DNA of 17,688 bases from CAYPYI01 sp964415085 (GTDB taxonomy: Bacteria > Bacillota > Clostridia > Tissierellales > Tissierellaceae). The translations under genes were made by a program, and so were the position numbers. Of this stretch, positions 1-7,948 are shown one piece after another. Location of the stretch: positions 1-17,688 of the forward strand of contig CAYPYI010000027.1 in assembly GCA_964415085.1 (NCBI GenBank), in the 5' to 3' direction. A model generated the notes under the pieces. That model searched no databases. It had not been told where the DNA came from and was given only the letters and a program-made list of their open reading frames with translations. Positions within the stretch are counted from its first letter, which is position 1. Each line of letters starts with the position of its first letter.

Positions 1-28
1 TATAGTTTTTAATAAGGAGGGATTATTA

Positions 29-802
29 ATGGCATTTTCAATGAAAGACAAAAATGTAATAATAACTGGAGGTAACAAAGGTATCGGTGAAGGTATAACT
101 AGGGTGTTTGCAAGTGAAGGTGCAAATGTTATTTTTACAGGTAGAGATTCCCAAAGTGGTGATAGTTTAGAAACTGATTTGAAAAATCAAAATCTAAAAG
201 TTGAATTTTTCAAAGCTGATGTACTTGACTTTGATAAAACAAAGGAACTATTTAAATATGCTAACGAGAAACTTGGATCAATTGATGTCTTAGTCCTAAA
301 TGCAGGAATATTCCCAGAAGTTAGTATAAAAGATATGAATTTTGAAGATTGGGATAATGTTTTAGATGTTAACTTGAAAAGTATATTTGTTTCAGTTAAG
401 GAAATCATACCTTTTATGAAAGAAAATGGTGGTAAAATAGTTGTAACATCTTCTATCACAGGAAATAGGGTAGGAAACCCAAAAATGGCTCATTATTCTG
501 CTGCTAAAGCTGGAGTTAATGGTTTTATAAAAACTGCTGCTTTAGAGTTAGCTCCAATGAATATAACTGTTAATGCAGTTGAACCAGGAAATATAATAAC
601 ACCTGGTATGAAAAATACATTAGGAGATGAATATATTAAAAATCAAGAACAAACTATACCTGCAGGAAAATTAGGTAGCCCAGAAGATATAGCTTATGCA
701 ATAATGTTTTTAGCTTCTGATGAGGCTAAATATATTACAGGTCAAAGTATTATCGTAGATGGTGGACAAATACTACCTGAATCTGCTTTAGAAGTAAACT
801 AA
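29..802 (+). CDS. SDR-family oxidoreductase, UcpA/FabG-like
   Basis: A 257-residue classical short-chain dehydrogenase, probably a cytosolic NAD(P)(H)-dependent oxidoreductase. The Rossmann glycine motif TGGNKGIG is at residues 13-20 and NAG at 91-93. The catalytic set appears to be N115, S142, Y156 and K160 (YSAAK). The PG motif (187-188) and the C-terminal ITGQSIIVDGG are also typical. The end, DGG followed by LPES, resembles E. coli UcpA more than FabG, so I would not call it the fatty-acid-synthesis FabG; nothing nearby is lipid-related. An AAGGAGG ribosome site at 14-20 lies 8 bases before the chosen ATG. An alternative ATG at 41 is less well placed. Its promoter is outside the window. 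The family is certain; the substrate is unknown. Confidence 0.9.
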   Translation: MAFSMKDKNVIITGGNKGIGEGITRVFASEGANVIFTGRDSQSGDSLETDLKNQNLKVEFFKADVLDFDKTKELFKYANEKLGSIDVLVLNAGIFPEVSIKDMNFEDWDNVLDVNLKSIFVSVKEIIPFMKENGGKIVVTSSITGNRVGNPKMAHYSAAKAGVNGFIKTAALELAPMNITVNAVEPGNIITPGMKNTLGDEYIKNQEQTIPAGKLGSPEDIAYAIMFLASDEAKYITGQSIIVDGGQILPESALEVN

Positions 803-803
803 T

Positions 804-850
804 TAAAAAATGCTGCATTACTAATATTAGTAATACAGCATTTTCTTATT
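804..850. terminator. Bidirectional terminator between convergent genes
   Basis: A 14-bp stem (811-824 with 827-840) is flanked by an A run on the left and TTTTCTT on the right, so it can end transcripts from both sides. The single imperfect pair is C-A in plus-strand RNA but a G-U wobble in minus-strand RNA, so the hairpin is stronger for the minus-strand transporter unit. The loop would be opened slightly by the terminal A/U pairs. Confidence 0.85.
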
Positions 851-2088
851 TATATTATAAAAAAACTAATAATTATCAAAATAGTCACAGCAGTAAGAAC
901 ATACTTAATATTTGATTTTATTATTTCTTCTATACTCTTATCAAAACCATCGGCTAAAGCCGCTACGTTTATTTGTACCGGACTAATTTGTGCTCCTAAT
1001 CCTGTTGCTATAACTACAAAGCCCAGAGCTCTACCAGGTAAACCTAGTGTAATTAAACTAGGAAGTATTAAGGTAAATACACCTGCTGTATAAGCTCCTG
1101 ATGGTATAGCGATTAAAAATGCTAATAATATTGAAGCTGGTAAAACTAAGTTTTCTGGAATATATTTAAGTAAATTTGCTATTTCTGTAAATGTACCTAA
1201 GCTAGCTATAAGTTCTATGAATCCTAGAAACATACCTACTGAAAAAAGTGTTGTAAGTATAAATGTAGATCCCTTTACCAATGCATTAGATGTATCATTT
1301 ATAGAATAATCTGTAAATATAGTAGTTAGAATAGATGTAAATATTACTATAGTAACAGGAGTAAATATTTTTATATCTATTAATTTATTTATACTGCTTC
1401 CTAATATAACCATAAGTAATAAAGCTATAAAAGGTATTGAATTTTTTACAAGTTCTACATTAGAAGATGATAAATCATCTTCATTTTCTTTTATTATATT
1501 TCTTCTTCTAACTCCTATTACCCCATTTATAATAGCAAGTGCAAAAAATACTAAGGTAAATATTCCCATACTCATTGCATGTTCTTGTGCTGTTATATTA
1601 ACTGCATCTCCGACTAATATTGACTCCAATGAAGCTGGAGATGTTGTATATCCAAAAGTAGTTATAACAGCCATGGAACCAACTACTTCAGGTACAAAAC
1701 CAACAGCCTGCATAGCTAAAGGTGCTATTACCATAGTGTTACCAGCACCCATACCACTCATATAAGTAGCTAAACCTTGAATTAAAATTATAATTCCCGC
1801 TAATATATCTGTTCTTCCTTTTAGTTTTCTATTTGCTAAATTTACCAATGCTTTAATACTTCCTGCTTGTGATACCATTGATGCTGCAGCTGCATAAATT
1901 ATAGGAACGGTTATTGATAACATTTTTGATATGCTCTCTAAAAATATTCCTGAAGCATCTTCTATAGTTATTTTTCCTATTATCATTGCTATTACTCCAC
2001 CAATAAATCCAGCAAATAACATATGATGTTTCTTACTTAATAGTATTATTACAACTATTAATGGGATTAATTTAATATATAGATTCAT
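850..2088 (-). CDS. Multi-TM permease, ion-transporter (IT) superfamily-like
   Basis: A 412-residue, very hydrophobic inner-membrane protein with about 10-12 membrane segments. I chose the ATG at 2088 because AAGGAGGAGA (2091-2100) stands directly before it; the open frame extends 20 codons further without a ribosome site. The two halves look like an inverted repeat. Half one has GMGAGNT (112-118) and a TSP motif (149-151); half two has IPSGAYTAG (328-336) and SPVQIN (369-374). Paired re-entrant-loop motifs of this kind are typical of the IT superfamily (DcuC, GntP, DctM, citrate carriers), so an organic anion or amino-acid-like solute is plausible, but I cannot name the substrate. It is the second gene of a unit with the EamA-type transporter upstream. 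Confidence 0.6.
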   Translation of the reverse strand: MNLYIKLIPLIVVIILLSKKHHMLFAGFIGGVIAMIIGKITIEDASGIFLESISKMLSITVPIIYAAAASMVSQAGSIKALVNLANRKLKGRTDILAGIIILIQGLATYMSGMGAGNTMVIAPLAMQAVGFVPEVVGSMAVITTFGYTTSPASLESILVGDAVNITAQEHAMSMGIFTLVFFALAIINGVIGVRRRNIIKENEDDLSSSNVELVKNSIPFIALLLMVILGSSINKLIDIKIFTPVTIVIFTSILTTIFTDYSINDTSNALVKGSTFILTTLFSVGMFLGFIELIASLGTFTEIANLLKYIPENLVLPASILLAFLIAIPSGAYTAGVFTLILPSLITLGLPGRALGFVVIATGLGAQISPVQINVAALADGFDKSIEEIIKSNIKYVLTAVTILIIISFFII

Positions 2089-2107
2089 ATTCTCCTCCTT
2101 TATAATA

Positions 2108-2140
2108 TAAAGATAATCTTCATAATGAGGATTATCTCTT
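2108..2140 (-). repeat. Intercistronic hairpin between the two transporter genes
   Basis: AGATAATC (2111-2118) is repeated in inverse at 2130-2137, with further pairing inside giving an 11-bp stem and a 5-base loop. It lies between the stop of the EamA gene and the ribosome site of the downstream permease gene. On the minus strand it is followed by a mixed T/A stretch rather than a clean U run, so it may be a weak attenuator or an mRNA stability element rather than a full terminator. Confidence 0.4.
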
Positions 2141-3034
2141 TTATTCAAAAAAACCTAATATAAATACTCCAATTGTTATTATCACTATAGTAATATATTG
2201 ATTTCTATTTAGCTTTTCTTTTAAATATATTCTACCAAATATTACTGCAACTATACTGTCTATACTCATAAGTGGAGCTGCAACCACAGAATTTCCATTT
2301 AAAGCATAAACATAGAAAAACTGTCCTGCGGTTTCACATATCGCCCCATATATATTGTATTTTTCATCTTTTATAGAATAATGTTCTTTTTTAATTGCAA
2401 CTATATAAATTAAAAATATTACAGCTACTATAAAAAATGTTAATTCAAATGATATAAGAGCTTCTTCTGGTGTAAGCATATTACTTAAGTATACATCATC
2501 TAGGAAAGTACCTACTCCATCAATAAAGGCATACATAATTGGGAACATTAGTGCTTTAGCTCCCATTTTATATTTTTCATCTTCTTTTGTTAAATTTTTA
2601 TCTGATTCTTTTTTCTCTAAATATGCTAGCATCAAAAGACCTAAAGTAATAAGTGATACTGCAAAAAATTGCCATCCTGACATTGTTTTTCCTAATACTC
2701 TAAATGATAGTATACCTGCTATTGCTCCTGAAGTACTTGCTACAGGAGAACCTACTGATATTTGCAGATATCTATATCCATAAAAATCAATTGTCATTGA
2801 TAATATGTATAAAAATGATACTGGAAAATAAGTAATTATTGTTCTGGGATCATAATCCCAACCTAATTTATTAAGTTCTACTAATGATTGCAAACCCATA
2901 ATAAGACCTATCATTATAATAATTCTTAAATGACTGTATGGGTCTTTTTCGTCTGTGCCTTTTTTGAATAAAACATCAGACCAGCCCCAAAAAAATGTGG
3001 CCAATAATGCCAATGAAAACCATGTTAATTCCAT
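2141..3034 (-). CDS. EamA/DMT-superfamily transporter
   Basis: A 297-residue membrane protein with about ten hydrophobic segments in two repeats, separated by a charged cytoplasmic stretch near residues 140-158. Each repeat has the DMT pattern: an aromatic-rich first helix (FFWGWSDVLFKKG, about 14-26), and near the end of each half a small-residue helix followed by a basic loop (LSFRVLGKTMSGWQ; FGRIYLKEKLNRNQ). The last motif is the hallmark EamA R-x-Y-L-x-E-K signature. The ribosome site AGGAGG (about 3044-3049) is 9 bases before the ATG. The family exports or imports small metabolites and the substrate is not predictable here. It is the first gene of a two-gene unit; a clean promoter could not be assigned upstream. 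Confidence 0.8.
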   Translation of the reverse strand: MELTWFSLALLATFFWGWSDVLFKKGTDEKDPYSHLRIIIMIGLIMGLQSLVELNKLGWDYDPRTIITYFPVSFLYILSMTIDFYGYRYLQISVGSPVASTSGAIAGILSFRVLGKTMSGWQFFAVSLITLGLLMLAYLEKKESDKNLTKEDEKYKMGAKALMFPIMYAFIDGVGTFLDDVYLSNMLTPEEALISFELTFFIVAVIFLIYIVAIKKEHYSIKDEKYNIYGAICETAGQFFYVYALNGNSVVAAPLMSIDSIVAVIFGRIYLKEKLNRNQYITIVIITIGVFILGFFE

Positions 3035-3107
3035 ATATTCTATCCTCCTAAAATTTTAACTGCAAATATTAGATTACCACATTTATATAATTTTTGTATA
3101 GTCAATT

Positions 3108-3141
3108 ATTAAAAAACTGCTAAACTAATCAGTTTAACAGT
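3108..3141 (-). terminator. Terminator of the pot operon
   Basis: An 11-bp stem (3116-3126 with 3131-3141) with a 4-base loop is followed on the minus strand by six T. The one irregular pair is a G-U wobble in minus-strand RNA but C-A on the plus strand, which supports the minus orientation. It lies 6 bases after the potD stop. Confidence 0.85.
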
Positions 3142-3147
3142 TCTTCT

Positions 3148-4200
3148 TTATTTATCTATTCTAGTTGCTTTTATTTCAATCCACAAATCATTATAAACTT
3201 TTAACATATCTTTAGGATCTCTAAAGATTTCTGCATTTTTTATTACATCAGAACTTGGATATGCTGTTTCACTATTTCTCATCTCATCAGATAATAATTT
3301 TTTACCTTCTAGATTAGCTGTTGGATATTCTACATACTCAGAGTTTCTTGCTGAAATTTCTGGACGATTCAAAAAATTAATAAATTCATTTGCTAACCTT
3401 TTATTCTTTCCACTTTTTGGAATAACCACATTATCAAACCAAAGGTTAGTGCCTTCTTTTGGAACTTTGTATGCAATATTTTCGTTATGGCTTGCCATCA
3501 TTAATGCATCTCCTGACCAAGCTAATGCAATATAAGCTTCTTCTGAAGCCATTAAATCTTTTACTTCATCTCCAACATATGCATATATAACTTCCTTTTG
3601 TCTTATTAATTCATCCGTTGCTTCTCTTAATTCATTTATATCTTGAGAATTCATACTATATCCTAATTTCTTTAAAGCTACAGCAAAAGAATCTCTTTGA
3701 GAATCAAGCATAAATATTTCATTTTTATATTTTTCACTCCATAATACATCCCAAGTTTCAACATCTTTCTCATCAACATATTTTGTATTATAAGCTATAC
3801 CAACAGTTCCCCAAAAATATGGTACTGAATAATCATTATTTGGATCAAACTCCTTATATAATAACTGTTCATCTATATACTTTAGATTGGTTACAATATT
3901 TTTATCTATCTTCTCTAAAAGATCTTCTTTAATCATTCGCTCTATCATATAATCTGAAGGAAATGCTAAGTCATAGCTTGTTCCACCTTTTTTTAAAGCA
4001 ATATACATATCTTCATTTGTAGCATAAGTATTATAATTAACTTTAACATTAAACTCTTCTTCAAATTCCTTAACAAGGTCCATATCTATATAATCTCCAT
4101 AATTATATACATTAAGACTTTCTTTTTTATTATCCTTACATGAAGATAAAGGTATTATTAAGACTATTATCATAAATATTAATATAAATTTTTTATTCAT
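3148..4200 (-). CDS. potD: Spermidine/putrescine-binding lipoprotein PotD
   Basis: A 350-residue extracellular solute-binding protein of the polyamine ABC importer. The N-terminus is a lipoprotein signal: KK, a hydrophobic core, then the lipobox LSSC with the lipidated cysteine at residue 21. The mature part begins with LNVYNYGDYID, typical of PotD. Residues expected at the polyamine pocket are visible: Y84 in PSDYM, the WSGD motif at 228-231 and WFDN at 254-257. W and D in the last two match the E. coli PotD ligand contacts. Its ATG shares one base with the potC stop (TAATG), and GGAGG for it lies inside the end of potC, so the two are translationally coupled. It is the last gene before the operon terminator. 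Confidence 0.93.
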   Translation of the reverse strand: MNKKFILIFMIIVLIIPLSSCKDNKKESLNVYNYGDYIDMDLVKEFEEEFNVKVNYNTYATNEDMYIALKKGGTSYDLAFPSDYMIERMIKEDLLEKIDKNIVTNLKYIDEQLLYKEFDPNNDYSVPYFWGTVGIAYNTKYVDEKDVETWDVLWSEKYKNEIFMLDSQRDSFAVALKKLGYSMNSQDINELREATDELIRQKEVIYAYVGDEVKDLMASEEAYIALAWSGDALMMASHNENIAYKVPKEGTNLWFDNVVIPKSGKNKRLANEFINFLNRPEISARNSEYVEYPTANLEGKKLLSDEMRNSETAYPSSDVIKNAEIFRDPKDMLKVYNDLWIEIKATRIDK

Positions 4201-4991
4201 TACATAATACCTCCCCTATCTCCTATACTTTTTGTTGAATTTTTATTTATTAAAAATATTATTATTAATAATACTATAAACATTAAAGTTGATAAAGCGT
4301 TTATTACAGGATTTATTCCTCTTTTTGTCATAGAAAATACTGTAATACTTAAGTTTGTAACTTCGGCACCTTTATTAAAGAATGAAATTACAAAATCATC
4401 TACCGACATAGTAAAAGCTATCAATGCTCCAGAAATTATTCCTGGCTTTATTTCAGGTATAATTACTTTTCTTAAAGCATAAAATGGTGTAGCTCCTAAA
4501 TCCAGCGCTGCATCAATTAAATTTTTATCTAGCTGATTAATCTTTGGAAGTACAGATAATATAACATAAGGTATAGAAAATACTATATGTGCTAAAAGCA
4601 TTGTTGTAAATCCAAATTCTATTTGCATTATTCTAAATAAAGTCATTAAACTTACTGCTGTTACTATATCTGGATTTAATACTGGTAGATAATTTAAGTT
4701 TAAATATATCTTCCTCTTAAATCCATGTAAGTTTGAAATACCTATTGCTGTTATTGTACCAATAATAGTAGCTATCAAAGCACTTATTACAGCTATTACT
4801 ATTGTATAATATAAAGCCATTAAAACCTCAGTATCTTTAAATAACTCAAAGTACCATTTCAAAGTAAATCCATTCCACACACCTCTAGATTTGGAGTCAT
4901 TAAAAGAAAACATGATTAATACTACTATAGGTAAATACATAAATAAAAATATTAAAGAAGTATATATCCTTTTAAACAATTTATTATTCAT
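4200..4991 (-). CDS. potC: Polyamine ABC transporter permease PotC
   Basis: A 263-residue inner-membrane permease with about six membrane segments. The EAA loop that docks to the ATPase is seen as DAALDLGATPFYALRKVIIP (about residues 160-179), and the stretch after it (GIISGALIAFTMSVDDFVIS) is characteristic of PotC/PotI. The start overlaps the end of potB by 8 bases, and GGAGGT at 4999-5004 sits 7 bases before the ATG. It pairs with PotB to form the channel of the PotABCD importer. Confidence 0.93.
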   Translation of the reverse strand: MNNKLFKRIYTSLIFLFMYLPIVVLIMFSFNDSKSRGVWNGFTLKWYFELFKDTEVLMALYYTIVIAVISALIATIIGTITAIGISNLHGFKRKIYLNLNYLPVLNPDIVTAVSLMTLFRIMQIEFGFTTMLLAHIVFSIPYVILSVLPKINQLDKNLIDAALDLGATPFYALRKVIIPEIKPGIISGALIAFTMSVDDFVISFFNKGAEVTNLSITVFSMTKRGINPVINALSTLMFIVLLIIIFLINKNSTKSIGDRGGIM

Positions 4992-5808
4992 TTATATTAC
5001 CTCCAAATCTTTTTCCTACTCTATTAGTTATGGCCATAGTTATAATGATTAAAAGCATCATTATTACTGATATACTAGATCCAAAGTTCCAGTCACCTAC
5101 CCATAGATATTGCTGCTCTATTAAGTTACCTATAAGTAAATATTGGCCTCCACCTAATAATCTAGAAATAACAAAAGTACTCATTGCAGGCATAAATACC
5201 ATAGTAATACCTGTTATAACTCCCTCTATACTTAGTGGAAAAATTACTTTCCCAAATACCTTAAACCTATTAGCTCCTAAATCCTCTGCAGCTTCAATCA
5301 AACTTTTATCAATTTTTATTAAAACAGAGTAAATTGGAAGTACCATAAAAGGTAAATAGTTATATACCATACCTAATAAAACCGCTGTATCATTATATAT
5401 TAAATTTAATTTACTAAATCCTAAACTCGCTAAGACTGAGTTTATAATACCATTTTTACCAAGTAAACTTAACCAAGCGTATGTTCTTAATAAAAAATTC
5501 ATCCACATTGGTATAACCAAAAGAAATATAAGTACATTTCTTACATTACTTTTCTCATTAGCAATTATATAAGCAAGTGGATATCCTAGAATTAAACATA
5601 TAATTGTAGCCTTAACTGCAAGACTTAGAGATATTAATAGTATATCTAAATATTTGCCCTCAAAAAACCTCTCAAAATTTTCTAAAGTAAAGGTTATTTC
5701 TTCAGCTCCATCCATTGTAAAGGCAAAGAATACTATTAATAATAGTGGTACGATTATAAATAACATCATCCATAAAAAGTATGGATAACTTAATCTTTTC
5801 ATATTCAT
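4984..5808 (-). CDS. potB: Polyamine ABC transporter permease PotB
   Basis: A 274-residue inner-membrane permease with about six membrane segments and the EAA motif EAAEDLGANRFKVFGKVIFP in the second half, followed by a FMPAMSTFVISRLLGGG stretch typical of PotB. The frame is open from a GTG at 5817, but I chose the ATG at 5808. It shares its first base with the potA stop codon (TAATG, the same arrangement as potC/potD) and has GAGGTGG about 5 bases before it. Another ATG at 5802 is possible. Confidence 0.92.
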   Translation of the reverse strand: MNMKRLSYPYFLWMMLFIIVPLLLIVFFAFTMDGAEEITFTLENFERFFEGKYLDILLISLSLAVKATIICLILGYPLAYIIANEKSNVRNVLIFLLVIPMWMNFLLRTYAWLSLLGKNGIINSVLASLGFSKLNLIYNDTAVLLGMVYNYLPFMVLPIYSVLIKIDKSLIEAAEDLGANRFKVFGKVIFPLSIEGVITGITMVFMPAMSTFVISRLLGGGQYLLIGNLIEQQYLWVGDWNFGSSISVIMMLLIIITMAITNRVGKRFGGNINE

Positions 5809-6905
5809 TATTCCCACCTCTTCATAACATGAATATTATCAGGAGATACCTTAAGGAAAATTTCCGCCCCTTCTTCAAAAAATAAAGTAGTGTGTACTTT
5901 CCAAGTATAATCTTTATCTTCCACTCTTAATTCATAATGAACTCCTTTAAATATAACTGAATCAACAACTCCTTCAATTTGTGAATCTTCTTTTGTTGTT
6001 GGCTCCAAATCTTCTGGTCTAATAACAACATCTACAGGTTGATTTTTGTCAAAGCCCTTATCTAGGGAANNNNNNNNNNCAACATCTATTTCTTCATTTT
6101 GAACAAAACCTTTATCTACACAGACAAATTCTTTTCCTAGAAATCTTACTTTATAGTCTTCAAGCATATTTCCCTCGATTATATTACTTTCTCCAATAAA
6201 TTTAGCAACAAACTCATTGTTAGGTTCATTATATATACCTATTGGACTACCTATTTGTTGTATTTCTCCTTCATTTAATACAACCACTGTATCTGACATA
6301 GCAAGAGCTTCTTCTTGATCATGAGTTACATAAATAAAAGTTATTCCTAATTGTTGCTGCATATTTTTAAGCTCAAATTGCATCTCTTTTCTTAACTTTA
6401 AATCAAGCGCTCCTAAAGGCTCGTCTAACAGTAATATCTTAGGCTCATTTACCAAAGCTCTAGCTATTGCAATTCTTTGTTGTTGACCTCCACTTAAAGA
6501 ATTAACATCTCTTTGTTCAAATCCTGATAAGTTAACAAGCTTTAATATTTTTCTTACTTTCTCATCTATAGTTTTTTTATCAAGACCTTTTATTTTCAAA
6601 CCAAAAGCTATATTTTCATATATATTCATATGTGGAAATAAAGCATACTTTTGAAATACCGTATTAATTTGTCTTTCATAAGGAGGAAGTTCCGATATAT
6701 CTTCACCTTCAAATATTATCTTTCCTTCTGTTGGCTCCTCAAAACCTCCCAAGATTCTAAGCAAAGTGGTTTTCCCACATCCACTTGGACCTAGTAAAGT
6801 TAAAAACTCATTTTTTTTCACATTTAAACTTAAATTATCAAGTACTAAATGATCCCCGAAGTTTTTTGAAACATTTTTAATTTCAATAGCATATTTTTTT
6901 TCCAT
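5808..6905 (-). CDS. potA: Polyamine ABC transporter ATPase PotA (with assembly gap)
   Basis: The ATP-hydrolysing subunit of the polyamine importer. Walker A GPSGCGKT is at 39-46, the Q-loop at Q85, the signature LSGGQQQR at 137-144, Walker B ILLLDEP at 157-163 and the switch His at 195. A TOBE-type C-terminal domain follows from about 240. Residues 276-279 are unknown because of the N run at 6070-6079. The frame is the same on both sides, but the two sides carry a near-duplicate segment: VDKGFVQNEEIDV (263-275) and LDKGFDKNQPVDV (281-293). I expect only one copy, followed by VIRPEDLE, so the true protein is probably about 18 residues shorter or the locus is misassembled. The start has AAGGAG 7 bases upstream. 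It follows the XRE-cupin gene directly. Confidence 0.9.
   Translation of the reverse strand: MEKKYAIEIKNVSKNFGDHLVLDNLSLNVKKNEFLTLLGPSGCGKTTLLRILGGFEEPTEGKIIFEGEDISELPPYERQINTVFQKYALFPHMNIYENIAFGLKIKGLDKKTIDEKVRKILKLVNLSGFEQRDVNSLSGGQQQRIAIARALVNEPKILLLDEPLGALDLKLRKEMQFELKNMQQQLGITFIYVTHDQEEALAMSDTVVVLNEGEIQQIGSPIGIYNEPNNEFVAKFIGESNIIEGNMLEDYKVRFLGKEFVCVDKGFVQNEEIDVXXXXSLDKGFDKNQPVDVVIRPEDLEPTTKEDSQIEGVVDSVIFKGVHYELRVEDKDYTWKVHTTLFFEEGAEIFLKVSPDNIHVMKRWE
6070..6079. other. Assembly gap of 10 N
   Basis: Ten undetermined bases inside potA. A round number of N is normally a placeholder for a scaffold join rather than a measured distance. Confidence 0.95.
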
Positions 6906-6926
6906 TTTCTATCTCCTTTACATAAA

Positions 6927-7466
6927 TTAAAAGCTCGGTGGGTTACTTACCCATATCACCCTAGCTTTCGAATTGCCGATGTTTTCTAAGTAATGATTTT
7001 CATTTGCTTTATAATAAAAACTCTCACCTTTTTTCATTTTAAAAGAAGACCTTCCTATATGTAATTTTATACTTCCATTAATTACATACCCAAACTCTTC
7101 TCCTTCATGTGGTGATTCTGTTTTACTTTTACCAAAAGGTGCTATTTCAATCAAAATTGGTTCCATACTATTTTTTTGAGCATTTGGAATTATCCATTTT
7201 ATTGTATGGTTTAAATCATCATTTTCTAATATGAAATAATCCTCTTCTGTAAAAACAATTTGTTCTTCTTCGTCATCGCTAAAAAACTCATTTAAATTTG
7301 TTCCTAATGCATCTAAAATATCTACAAGTGTTGCAATGGAAGGACTAGTTAAATCTCTTTCCAGTTGAGATATAAACCCTTTTGTAAGTTCACATCTTCC
7401 TGCAAGTTCCTCTTGAGTTAAATCATTTTTCACTCTTAACTTTTTTATTTTCCTTCCTATCTCCAT
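6927..7466 (-). CDS. XRE-cupin transcriptional regulator (PuuR-like), likely regulator of pot
   Basis: A 179-residue protein combining an N-terminal XRE helix-turn-helix (about residues 3-58: IKKLRVKNDLTQEELA, then a recognition helix in LTKGFISQLERDLTSPS) with a C-terminal cupin (about 105-175: SPHEGEEFGYVINGS ... KKGESFYYKANENHYLEN). This architecture is typical of PuuR and related sensors of small metabolites. It is the first gene of the unit with potABCD, 22 bases before potA, which makes polyamine-responsive self-regulation the simplest idea; that is inference. I chose the ATG at 7466, preceded by AAAGGGTGAT, over the upstream ATG at 7484, which has no ribosome site. Confidence 0.88.
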   Translation of the reverse strand: MEIGRKIKKLRVKNDLTQEELAGRCELTKGFISQLERDLTSPSIATLVDILDALGTNLNEFFSDDEEEQIVFTEEDYFILENDDLNHTIKWIIPNAQKNSMEPILIEIAPFGKSKTESPHEGEEFGYVINGSIKLHIGRSSFKMKKGESFYYKANENHYLENIGNSKARVIWVSNPPSF

Positions 7467-7497
7467 AATATCACCCTTTATCATATATTAAACTTAA

Positions 7498-7522
7498 TAC
7501 TTAATATTAGTAAACTTTTTAC
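7498..7522 (-). promoter_or_regulatory. Possible operator for the XRE-pot promoter
   Basis: Two dyads lie just downstream of the -10 box. One is GTAAA-N3-TTTAC (7510-7522); the other is a near-palindrome centred on TAATATTA, inside TACTTAATATTAGTA (about 7498-7512). Their position over the transcript start suits a repressor site for the first gene of the operon. In such AT-rich DNA, chance dyads are common, so this is tentative. Confidence 0.3.
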
Positions 7523-7531
7523 AACTTCTTA

Positions 7532-7561
7532 ATTATAAATTATCAATACTATATTTGTCAA
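7532..7561 (-). promoter_or_regulatory. Sigma-A promoter for XRE-potABCD
   Basis: A perfect TTGACA -35 (7556-7561) and a perfect TATAAT -10 (7532-7537), 18 bases apart, read on the minus strand. The transcript should start near 7525, about 60 bases before the regulator start codon. Confidence 0.85.
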
Positions 7562-7584
7562 TACTTTTTTAATCTATTTTTGAA

Positions 7585-7615
7585 CATAAAAAAAGTACAC
7601 CAAAATGTGTACTTT
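7585..7615 (-). terminator. Terminator after the glutaredoxin gene
   Basis: The 9-bp stem AAAGTACAC / GTGTACTTT (7592-7600 with 7607-7615) has a 6-base loop and is followed on the minus strand by a run of seven T. It stands 12 bases after the glutaredoxin stop and isolates the pot promoter. Confidence 0.88.
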
Positions 7616-7627
7616 CAAATACTTAAA

Positions 7628-7873
7628 CTATATTAATTTATCTTTGTTTTCTTTCAGCCATTTTATAATTTCACTTGATTCATACATTGCTTCATTTCCT
7701 ATGGCTAACATTGGTACTTGTCTTTTACCACCAATATCTAATAATAACTCTTGATTTTCTTTATCTGATGTAGCATCCAATAATTCTACCTTAAGATTAT
7801 TATCTTTAATAAAATTCTTTGATTCTACACAATATGGACAAAACTGTGTGTAGAAAAATTTAATATTTTCCAT
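7628..7873 (-). CDS. Small glutaredoxin-like thiol-disulfide protein (CPYC)
   Basis: An 81-residue single-domain thioredoxin-fold protein, the usual size for GrxC/NrdH-type glutaredoxins. It begins MENIKFFYTQFCPYC; the dithiol C12-P-Y-C15 is the classic glutaredoxin active site, and VPML contains the conserved cis-proline. GGKRQVP and the C-terminal ESSEIIKWL match the family. It probably reduces disulfides or mixed disulfides in the cytosol. The frame is open upstream, but GGAGG (about 7881-7885) is 7 bases before the ATG at 7873, so the longer 100-residue version is unlikely. It has its own promoter and an operator-like dyad, unlike its neighbours. Confidence 0.88.
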   Translation of the reverse strand: MENIKFFYTQFCPYCVESKNFIKDNNLKVELLDATSDKENQELLLDIGGKRQVPMLAIGNEAMYESSEIIKWLKENKDKLI

Positions 7874-7894
7874 TTTCATCCCTCCAATTAATAG

Positions 7895-7913
7895 TATACC
7901 CCTATTAGGTATA
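7895..7913 (-). promoter_or_regulatory. CsoR/CstR-like operator candidate at the glutaredoxin promoter
   Basis: A 19-base dyad reads TATACCCCTATTAGGTATA on the plus strand, with 6-bp arms TATACC / GGTATA. It overlaps the predicted transcript start of the glutaredoxin gene, just downstream of the -10. A C/G-tract flanked by A/T in an imperfect dyad resembles sites of the CsoR/CstR family of copper and persulfide sensors. The same half-motif recurs upstream of the DsrE gene (11300-11318). Assignment to CsoR/CstR is inference. Confidence 0.4.
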
Positions 7914-7918
7914 TATAA

Positions 7919-7946
7919 ATCATATCTCAAATTATTATTTTGTCAA
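7919..7946 (-). promoter_or_regulatory. Sigma-A promoter for the glutaredoxin gene
   Basis: TTGACA (7941-7946) and TATGAT (7919-7924) are 16 bases apart on the minus strand. The -35 lies only 2 bases past the brnQ stop, and no terminator separates the genes, so brnQ readthrough could also supply glutaredoxin mRNA. Confidence 0.75.
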
Positions 7947-7948
7947 GA

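Noticed and set aside
187..459. Minus-strand open frame of 90 codons
   Set aside because: It lies wholly inside the well-supported dehydrogenase gene, has no ribosome site and a composition without known motifs; a shadow frame.
3081..3105. TTGACT on the minus strand as the -35 of the EamA gene promoter
   Set aside because: No acceptable -10 stands at 16-18 bases; the AT-rich TATATAA nearby is too close.
5030..5332. Plus-strand open frame of 100 codons
   Set aside because: It is antisense to potB, with no ribosome site or recognisable motif.
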